In this document: positions 58,404 to 64,000 of the stretch, piece by piece
How positions within the stretch are numbered: position 1 is the stretch's first letter
Layout of the letters: every line of letters starts with the position of its first letter
Source of the DNA: Candidatus Leptofilum proximum
GTDB lineage: Bacteria > Chloroflexota > Anaerolineae > Promineifilales > Promineifilaceae
NCBI GenBank assembly: GCA_016710325.1
Contig: JADJXK010000002.1
Span: 4,712,001-4,776,000 of the forward strand
Direction of reading: 5' to 3'
Length of the DNA: 64,000 bases
The notes under the pieces: generated by a model
Databases searched by the model: none
What the model saw: only the letters and a program-made list of their open reading frames with translations
Told to the model about the DNA's origin: nothing
Made by a program: the position numbers and the translations under genes

Positions 58404-59786
58404 ATGAACAGCAAAAATACAAATCGTCAACACGCGATTGTTATAGGGGGCAGCCTGGGTGGTTTATTAACCGCTCGTGTCCTCAGCAATCACTTTGCCC
58501 AGGTTACCATTCTGGAACGCGACGAGGTAGCCAACCATCCAGCACCGCGCAAAGGCCAACCGCAGGCGCGCCATCTGCATGGCCTGCTGGCCACCGGCCT
58601 GCAAGTCTTTAGCGGCTACTTTCCCGATCTGCGCCAGGCGCTTATTGACAATGGTGCAGTTGTGGCAGACTTTGCCGATTCGATGCAGTGGTACAGCTAC
58701 GGCGGCTATCGTAAGCGCTTCAAAATGGGCGTGGAGTCGACCTTGATGAGCCGCCCGCTGCTGGAGCATCTGGTACGAGAGCGGGTTTTGGCTCTGCCCA
58801 ACGTGACGCTGATGGATAACTGCGGTGTACTGGGCCTGGTAACGGCCGTTTCTGGCGAGCAGATCACCGGCGTGCAGGTTGAATACCGTAACCAGGGGCA
58901 GCAAGATGTGCTCAACGCCGATCTCATCGTGGACTGCACTGGCCGCGGTTCGCACACGCCAAAATGGCTCAAGGAATTGGGCTATGATCCCGCCCCGGAA
59001 AGCGAAGTGCGCGTCGATGTGGGGTATGCTACCCGCGTCTACCGTCGTGATCCGGCCGACAAGCGCGGCACTGATTGGATTTTGGTCACACCGGAAGCGC
59101 CCAAAGAAAATCGCTTCGGCGGGCTGTTCCCCGTCGAAGGCGACCGCTGGATTTGCTCGATGGGCGGCTGGCTGGGCGACCACGCGCCGCTGGACGAAGC
59201 CGCCTTCCTGGAATTTGCCCGCAGCCTGCCCGCACCGGATATTTACAACATCATCAGCCAGGCCGAGCCCATTTCTGAGATCATTCCACACAAATTCCCC
59301 TACAGCTTGCGGCGTCATTACGAAAAGCTGCACCGCTTCCCCGCAGGCTACCTGCTGCTGGGAGATGCTATCTCCAGCTTCAACCCCACCTACGGCCAGG
59401 GAATGACCTCGGCTGCGCTGCAAGCGGCCGAACTGGATGCGCTGCTGGCCCGCCGCCCCGCGCTGGAGGGCATTGCCAGGCCTTTCTTTAAGCGAGCGGC
59501 CAAAGTGATAGATGTGCCCTGGCAGCTGGCCGTCGGTGAAGATTTCCGCTTCCCGCAAACCACCGGACCCAAACCGCCTGGCACGGACTTTATCAACCGG
59601 TACGTGGCGAAAGTGCACCGGGCCACGCTGCACGATGAAGTGGTGGGTGAAGCCTTCCTCAAGGTGATGAACCTGATGGCCCCACCGCCTAGCCTGTTTC
59701 ATCCACGGATTTTGTGGCGCGTGCTGCGGGGGAAACGGCCGTCGCCAACGGCCGTTCCTAAATTACAGCCGACGGTCGGTGATTAG
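58404..59786 (+). CDS. FAD-dependent monooxygenase / geranylgeranyl-reductase-like flavoprotein
   Basis: A 460-residue class A flavoprotein. The dinucleotide fold is AIVIGGSLGGLLTARVLSNHF. The Arg/Glu turn is VTILERD, and the second FAD motif is YLLLGDAISSFNPTYGQGM. A middle segment, VDCTGRGSHTPKWLKELGY, is typical of the group. The C-terminal 90 residues are basic, without a membrane span. Such enzymes hydroxylate or epoxidise aromatic or polyketide substrates, or reduce isoprenoids. With SnoaL neighbours a polyketide-like or aromatic substrate is plausible, though no polyketide synthase is in view. Two ACGGCCGT words occur within 20 bp at the end. Confidence 0.88.
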   Translation: MNSKNTNRQHAIVIGGSLGGLLTARVLSNHFAQVTILERDEVANHPAPRKGQPQARHLHGLLATGLQVFSGYFPDLRQALIDNGAVVADFADSMQWYSYGGYRKRFKMGVESTLMSRPLLEHLVRERVLALPNVTLMDNCGVLGLVTAVSGEQITGVQVEYRNQGQQDVLNADLIVDCTGRGSHTPKWLKELGYDPAPESEVRVDVGYATRVYRRDPADKRGTDWILVTPEAPKENRFGGLFPVEGDRWICSMGGWLGDHAPLDEAAFLEFARSLPAPDIYNIISQAEPISEIIPHKFPYSLRRHYEKLHRFPAGYLLLGDAISSFNPTYGQGMTSAALQAAELDALLARRPALEGIARPFFKRAAKVIDVPWQLAVGEDFRFPQTTGPKPPGTDFINRYVAKVHRATLHDEVVGEAFLKVMNLMAPPPSLFHPRILWRVLRGKRPSPTAVPKLQPTVGD

Positions 59787-59894
59787 TGGCAGTCGATAAA
59801 GAAATGGTTCCTTTGAATAAGAGTTGTGTGTGAGACGCTCTGAAAAATAAGTGCAGTAATTGTTACATCAATTTTTGATGAAAGGAGATCAACA

Positions 59895-60308
59895 ATGAAA
59901 GCTTCACCCGAATTGCGCGATGTTATTGCTGGGTGGTTTGCAGCGGTGTCCACTGGCGACACCGCCTGGACCAACCGCCACATTTCGCACAATGCTGGTG
60001 CCCGGCTGGTGGGCACAGACCCCAATGAGATGTTAACCGGCGAGAAAGTAGCCGAATTCCTGCAAGAAGAAGCAAGCGCTATGGCTGGCATGGTAAAAGT
60101 CTCGCTTGGCAACGTGGAGGCCTATGAAGAAGGCTCCGTCGGCTGGGGGCTGGCGCATCCCACCCTCACCCTGCCCAACGGCAAAGATGTGTCGCCGCGC
60201 TGGAGTGCCGTTTTTCACCAGGAGGACGGTCAGTGGAAGCTGGTTCAACTCCACGCCTCGGTAGGCATTGCCAACGAAGAACTGCTGGGGATGGAAGTGG
60301 CCGGTTGA
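59895..60308 (+). CDS. SnoaL/NTF2-like protein (DUF4440/SnoaL_3 type)
   Basis: A 137-residue NTF2-like protein distinct from the three paralogues upstream: it lacks the GTH...GK signature. Features are ELRDVIAGWFAAVSTGDTAWTNRH, the loop VGTDPNEMLTGEKVAEFLQEEAS and the strands VGWGLAHPTLTLPNGKDVSPRWSAVFHQEDGQWKLVQLHAS. These fit SnoaL_3-like proteins. ATG 59895 follows AAAGGAG by 8 nt. The ligand is unknown. A hairpin lies between it and the cytochrome gene. Confidence 0.85.
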   Translation: MKASPELRDVIAGWFAAVSTGDTAWTNRHISHNAGARLVGTDPNEMLTGEKVAEFLQEEASAMAGMVKVSLGNVEAYEEGSVGWGLAHPTLTLPNGKDVSPRWSAVFHQEDGQWKLVQLHASVGIANEELLGMEVAG

Positions 60309-60325
60309 TGGCGGTAAACAGATCG

Positions 60326-60354
60326 GTCTCCCCACCAAAGGACGGTGGGGAGAC
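60326..60354 (+). terminator. 11-bp-stem hairpin before the cytochrome c gene
   Basis: GTCTCCCCACC (60326-60336) is perfectly complementary to GGTGGGGAGAC (60344-60354), with a 7-nt loop. It is followed by AAAACTTTTC, a weak T-tract. It may end the SnoaL/monooxygenase transcript, or act as an attenuator before the cytochrome gene, whose start is 31 bp on. Confidence 0.7.
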
Positions 60355-60385
60355 AAAACTTTTCTACGCATCTTGAGGAGGCATC

Positions 60386-61297
60386 ATGTTGCTTAATATT
60401 CTGAAATGGGCGGGAATTGTGTTAGGCAGTTTGGTGGGGGTGCTGGTGATGGCGGTAGGGTTCCTGTTAACGCGCAGCAACCAGATTTTGAACAAGACTT
60501 ACTCCCCGCCAGAGGATTCCGTGTTTATTCCTACGGACGCCGAGGCGATTGCCAAGGGAGAGTATCTGGTAACCAACGTGAGCGTTTGCGTGGAGTGCCA
60601 CGGTGAGGATTTTGGTGGAGGCGTAGTGGTCGATGATCCGGCGCTGGGTCGGATTGTGGCGCCAAATCTTACCAAAGGACCCGGCGGTTTTGGGAATGAG
60701 CTGAGCGATGCCGATTTTGTGCGGGTCATTCGCTACGGGGTGCTGCCAGACGGCCGTTCCCTCCTCGTGATGCCTGCCGAAGATTACACGCACCTCAGCG
60801 ATGCCGACCTGGGGGCCATCATTGCCTACGTGCGCAGCCTGCCGCCGGTCGACAGCACCGACCTGCCGCCAACGGAACTATCAACACTGGCGCGCCTGTT
60901 GCTGGGTGCCAACCAGCTAGACATCATGATCGCCGAGCGCATTGATGACGACATGCCCCGGGTGCCGGTTGCTGCGGAAGTTTCGCTGGAATACGGCCGT
61001 TACCTGGCCAATATCTCCGGCTGTACCGGCTGTCACGGGCCGGGTCTCTCTGGAGGCCCTATTCTCGGCGCGCCGCCGGACTGGCCCCAGGCAGCCAACC
61101 TTACACCCGGCGGCCCGGTGGGAACCTGGTCAGAAGCAGACTTTATCCAGACGATTCGCACCGGTGTGGACCCATCGGGCCACCAGCTTGTGGATGAAAT
61201 GCCCTGGCGCAACTACCGTAACATGAGCGACGAAGAGCTCAAGGCCCTCTGGTTGTTTATTCAGTCGGTAGAGCCCAAAGAGGCGGGTAACCGTTAG
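60386..61297 (+). CDS. Membrane-anchored dihaem cytochrome c
   Basis: A 303-residue protein with an uncleaved N-terminal membrane anchor (about residues 8-29). It has two class I cytochrome domains, each with a haem-attachment motif: CVECH (68-72) and CTGCH (213-217). Axial Met candidates lie in LLVMPAEDYTHL and VDEMPWRNYRNM. The domains sit outside the membrane and accept or donate electrons, like the subunits of alcohol or aldehyde dehydrogenases. Its partner dehydrogenase is not obvious. The neighbouring cupredoxin-like lipoprotein is a possible redox partner. Confidence 0.92.
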   Translation: MLLNILKWAGIVLGSLVGVLVMAVGFLLTRSNQILNKTYSPPEDSVFIPTDAEAIAKGEYLVTNVSVCVECHGEDFGGGVVVDDPALGRIVAPNLTKGPGGFGNELSDADFVRVIRYGVLPDGRSLLVMPAEDYTHLSDADLGAIIAYVRSLPPVDSTDLPPTELSTLARLLLGANQLDIMIAERIDDDMPRVPVAAEVSLEYGRYLANISGCTGCHGPGLSGGPILGAPPDWPQAANLTPGGPVGTWSEADFIQTIRTGVDPSGHQLVDEMPWRNYRNMSDEELKALWLFIQSVEPKEAGNR

Positions 61298-61333
61298 CCG
61301 CAGGAATCGTTGCTCGTAATTCTAATTTTTAAG

Positions 61334-61361
61334 GCCCGGAGGATCGACCGAGCCTCCGGGC
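61334..61361 (+). terminator. Hairpin between cytochrome c and lipoprotein genes
   Basis: GCCCGGAGG (61334-61342) pairs exactly with CCTCCGGGC (61353-61361) around a 10-nt loop. It ends only 6 nt before the ribosome-binding site of the next gene. It has no T-run, so an attenuating or protecting RNA stem is more likely than a full terminator. Confidence 0.6.
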
Positions 61362-61378
61362 AGATAAGAGAGGTAATG

Positions 61379-62605
61379 ATGAATACCAAACGAATTGTTT
61401 TCATTTTATCGATTATCTTTGCCGTTGCGCTGGCTGCCTGTGGTGGAACGGCCGTAGCTCCGCAAATTAGCGAACAGCCAACCCAAGAACCAGCCGCAAC
61501 CGCAGCTGCTACGCCTGCTCCCAAACCGATGGATGCGATCACGGTAGCCCAGAACTTCTTGGATGCCAGGGGCGCGGGCGACCTGGAAACGGTGTCTGCC
61601 CTGCTCGCCGAGGATGTTCGCTGGCGCGGCACGCCTTATTTAACCGGCAAAGGCAGTGTCATGACCTACATCGAGGCTGACATTGATAGTGGTTTTACCA
61701 GCGAAATCAGCGATATAAGAGCCACCAGAGGCAGAGTTACTTACAGCTGGACTGCCTACAAAAACGGGGTTTTCTACGGCAGTGGTGAGGATACGATTGT
61801 GGTTGAAAATGGCCTGGTCGCAGCCATCGAAAGCTATACCGCGTTGGGTTCGGATTCCCGGCCGGATATTGCTGAGGCTGCTTTTACGGCCTCCGACGCG
61901 GGGTTTAGCGGGCCGGAGGAGATCACCGGGGGGTGGGTAAAAATTAGCCTGGCCAATGAAGGCCACGAGCCCTATCACATCCAGCTTGTCCGCCTGGACG
62001 CCGGTAAAAGCCTGGAGGATCTGAAAGCCGCCCTGACGGCCAATCCAGAAATCTACCCTGCTTGGGCCGAGCCTTTCGGCGGACCCAACGCCCCCGATCC
62101 TGGTGGCTGGACCGCGGCTATTGTGTACCTGGCGCCCGGCAGTTACGCACTGATCGACCTGATCCCAAATGCCGAAGGTGTGCCTCATTTCCAGAACGGT
62201 ATGATGAAGGCCTTAACGGTGACAGAACCGGACGGGATCATAGCTGGTGAGCCCCTGCCAGATGTCACCATTGCCCTGAATGACTTTGCATTTTTCATCT
62301 CCGAGCCATTAGCTGCTGGTGAACAGACAATACGCTTCTTAAACAGGGGGACCCAGGTGCATGAAGCCTTTCTGGTGCGGCTGGAAGATGGCAAAACGGC
62401 CGATGATTACCTGAATACCCCACCGGGCGCAATTTCCCCAGGAGCTTCTCTTGGCGGTATTACCGGCATTGTGCCGGGTGATGGCCAATATGTGCCTGTG
62501 ACGCTGGAACCAGGAACATACGTGTTGTTTTGCTTCTTGCCCGATTCGGGAAGCCACGCCCCACACTTCGCCCTGGGCATGATGCAGGAAATTGCCATCA
62601 AATAA
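61379..62605 (+). CDS. Lipoprotein with NTF2-like and two cupredoxin-like domains
   Basis: A 408-residue lipoprotein (signal FILSIIFAVALAACGG with lipidated Cys). After a Pro/Ala-rich linker comes an NTF2-like domain (about 48-160; AQNFLDARGAGDLETVSALLAEDVRW). Two related cupredoxin-like domains follow. The second has the type-1-copper ligand order His (VHEAFLV), Cys (YVLFCFLPDSGSHAPHF), His and Met (ALGMMQ). The first keeps His (EPYHIQLV), His and Met (VPHFQNGMM) but has no Cys. ATG 61379 is preferred over ATG 61376 because GAGAGG is then 5 nt away. It may shuttle electrons with the cytochrome. Confidence 0.8.
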   Translation: MNTKRIVFILSIIFAVALAACGGTAVAPQISEQPTQEPAATAAATPAPKPMDAITVAQNFLDARGAGDLETVSALLAEDVRWRGTPYLTGKGSVMTYIEADIDSGFTSEISDIRATRGRVTYSWTAYKNGVFYGSGEDTIVVENGLVAAIESYTALGSDSRPDIAEAAFTASDAGFSGPEEITGGWVKISLANEGHEPYHIQLVRLDAGKSLEDLKAALTANPEIYPAWAEPFGGPNAPDPGGWTAAIVYLAPGSYALIDLIPNAEGVPHFQNGMMKALTVTEPDGIIAGEPLPDVTIALNDFAFFISEPLAAGEQTIRFLNRGTQVHEAFLVRLEDGKTADDYLNTPPGAISPGASLGGITGIVPGDGQYVPVTLEPGTYVLFCFLPDSGSHAPHFALGMMQEIAIK

Positions 62606-62621
62606 ACGCTGGAGGTGAAAC

Positions 62622-63089
62622 ATGATGCAACCATTTAATATCCAGATGACGGCCGAAATCATAGACGGCGGCCGTTTTGAAACAGTGCGCTATCCCGACG
62701 ATGAGATTTTGCTCCGTTCTGCCGCAGGGAATGTGCAGGTGATTGAATATATTTCGACAGACCGGGACGGTCCACCGGCTCACTATCATCCCTGGCATGA
62801 GGTGGAGTACGTCATCGAAGGAAATGTGGAGTTTTATCTGAACGGTGAGTGGGTGCCAGGTGGTCCTGGTACCGTGCAGATGTTACCGGCTGGCGCTGCC
62901 CACTCGGTGCGGGTGCCCACGGGCACTGCCAGGCTGCTGATGGTCACGATTGGTGCGCCCTTCGCCGGTTTCTCGCGCGAGCTGGGCAACCTGTACACCT
63001 CCGGCCAGGCCAACTTGCAGAATATTGTAGCCGTGGCGAATCGTCATGGTGTTGGACTGGAAGGGGATGGCTTAACGAACGGCCGTTAG
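62622..63089 (+). CDS. Cupin-domain protein
   Basis: A 155-residue single-domain cupin. Motif 1 is HYHPWHEVEYVIEGNVEFYLNG, with two His and a Glu metal ligand; motif 2 is LPAGAAHSVRVP with the further His. Such proteins bind Fe, Mn or Zn and act as dioxygenases, isomerases or binding proteins. The C-terminal part after the barrel (GNLYTSGQANLQNIVAVANRHG) is helical. It starts with two Met codons, so 62622 or 62625 could be used. It is separated by 16 bp from the lipoprotein and by 8 bp from the hydrolase. Confidence 0.87.
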   Translation: MMQPFNIQMTAEIIDGGRFETVRYPDDEILLRSAAGNVQVIEYISTDRDGPPAHYHPWHEVEYVIEGNVEFYLNGEWVPGGPGTVQMLPAGAAHSVRVPTGTARLLMVTIGAPFAGFSRELGNLYTSGQANLQNIVAVANRHGVGLEGDGLTNGR

Positions 63090-63097
63090 GTGAAATC

Positions 63098-63988
63098 ATG
63101 TCCTCCACCACAACATTTGAGATGAATGGCGCCCGGGTTAATGGCTTAAACTTCCACTGGATCGAACAGGGAGCGGGACCGTTGGTGCTGGCGCTTCATG
63201 GCTTTCCCGATACGCCGCACACTTTCTGCCACCAGATGGCAGCCCTGGCCGCGGCGGGTTACCGGGTTGTCGCTCCTTACATGCGTGGCTACGCTCCCAC
63301 AGATGCACCGCCGGAGGCCCCATATGAACATGCGGCGCTCACGCAGGATGTTCTGGCCCTGATTGACGGACTTTCCGACGAGCCCGTTATTCTCATCGGT
63401 CATGATTGGGGTGCTTCTGCTGCTTATGGGACGGCCGTTCTGGCCCCAGAGAAAATCGCCAAGCTCATTACCATCGCCGTGCCCTATGGAGAAAAACTTT
63501 GGAACTCCTGGCTTGTCAATCCGGTGCAGCAGCGCCGTTCCTGGTACATCTATTTCTTCCAGCTACCCTGGGCCGAAGAGGCCGTAGCTTACAACAACTT
63601 CGCCCTGGTTGAGCGGCTCTGGCAGGGTTGGTCGCCAGGGTGGAATTACCCGCGTGAAAGCCTGGAGGCCGTTAAAGCGATTTTCCGCCAGCCCGCTTCG
63701 TTAACGGCCGCTCTCAACTATTACCGGCACAGCTTTAATCCGGCCAACCACGCCCCTGCCTTGCAACCCATGCGCGAACGGCAGGGGGAACCCATCCTTG
63801 TGCCTGCACTCTACATTCACGGCGAGCAGGATGGTGGCATTGGCGTGGAAACGACGGCGGGGATGGAGGGGTACTTTCCAAACGGCCTGGAAAAACAGAT
63901 CCTTCCTGCTGCCGGACACTTCGTGCATCAAGAACAACCGGAGCAAGTGAATCGCCTGCTCCTCAATTTTCTGGAGGCCCGTTCTTGA
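63098..63988 (+). CDS. Alpha/beta hydrolase, epoxide-hydrolase-like
   Basis: A 296-residue alpha/beta hydrolase. The oxyanion motif is LALHGFPDTPHTF. The nucleophile elbow is LIGHDWGASAAY with Asp, as in epoxide hydrolases and haloalkane dehalogenases. The acid lies in YIHGEQDGGIG, and the catalytic His is in AAGHFVHQEQPEQV. ATG 63098 begins MSSTTTFEMNGARVNGLNFHW. The longer frame from 62849 is inside the cupin gene. Next to a monooxygenase it could open an epoxide intermediate. The gene ends 12 bp before the window edge, so the operon may continue. Confidence 0.9.
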   Translation: MSSTTTFEMNGARVNGLNFHWIEQGAGPLVLALHGFPDTPHTFCHQMAALAAAGYRVVAPYMRGYAPTDAPPEAPYEHAALTQDVLALIDGLSDEPVILIGHDWGASAAYGTAVLAPEKIAKLITIAVPYGEKLWNSWLVNPVQQRRSWYIYFFQLPWAEEAVAYNNFALVERLWQGWSPGWNYPRESLEAVKAIFRQPASLTAALNYYRHSFNPANHAPALQPMRERQGEPILVPALYIHGEQDGGIGVETTAGMEGYFPNGLEKQILPAAGHFVHQEQPEQVNRLLLNFLEARS

Positions 63989-64000
63989 CGCAAGCGGCCA

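Overview
The window looks like a chromosomal segment of a filamentous or sheathed Chloroflexota (Anaerolineae/Ardenticatenia-like) bacterium. This is an inference from gene content: an nSTAND-WD40 protein and other proteins with effector-associated domains, a kinase-AAA-TPR protein, a NAD-linked HoxEFUYH hydrogenase, a DUF1800/DUF1501 pair and many SnoaL proteins. Base composition is moderately GC-rich. No rRNA or other taxonomic marker gene is present. The octamer ACGGCCGT is extremely over-represented (about 80 copies by eye, where 1-2 are expected) and acts as a genome word like HIP1 of cyanobacteria. It is absent from about 15.9 to 22.6 kb, where a restriction-modification island sits.

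Layout. 1-6.2 kb: the end of a TPR protein, a serine recombinase, a DUF7019 protein carrying an inserted effector-associated domain (EAD), several small unknown genes, RadC, a PPOX-class flavoprotein and a DUF6438 protein. 6.3-10.7 kb (minus): EAD-nSTAND NTPase-TM-WD40 protein whose EAD matches that of the DUF7019 protein. 10.7-16.0 kb (minus): a translesion-synthesis operon imuA-like/imuB-like/DUF6504/dnaE2. 16.1-17.3 kb: a small zinc-ribbon gene and a seven-copy 22-bp tandem repeat. 17.3-27.9 kb: type I restriction-modification locus hsdM-hsdS(broken by an IS)-nuclease-nuclease-hsdR-metallopeptidase. 28.0 kb: tRNA-Asp. 28.2-29.0 kb: HpcH/HpaI aldolase. 29.1-35.1 kb (minus): hypA-hoxE-F-U-Y-H-maturation protease. 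35.7-39 kb: D-lactate dehydrogenase-like enzyme and SLC13-type permease. 39-44.6 kb: alpha-glucosidase, a HAD-phosphatase/glycoside hydrolase fusion and a sucrose-phosphate-synthase-like glycosyltransferase. 44.7-49.5 kb: a lipoprotein and the DUF1800/DUF1501 pair. 49.5-55.0 kb (minus): two large ATPase/kinase signalling proteins. 55.2-64 kb (plus): a PQ-loop protein, a sigma-region-2-only protein, DinB, five SnoaL/NTF2-like proteins, a FAD monooxygenase, a dihaem cytochrome c, a cupredoxin-like lipoprotein, a cupin and an alpha/beta hydrolase.

How the genes work together. HypA and the maturation protease would mature the hydrogenase, which exchanges electrons between H2 and NAD(H). A near-perfect Crp/Fnr-type palindrome lies upstream of hypA and another upstream of the permease. 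The sps-like and HAD/GH genes probably make and recycle sucrose or a related sugar such as mannosylfructose. The most novel candidates are the paired EAD proteins (a predicted conflict system) and the 55.7-64 kb SnoaL/redox cluster, which opens with a split sigma-like protein.
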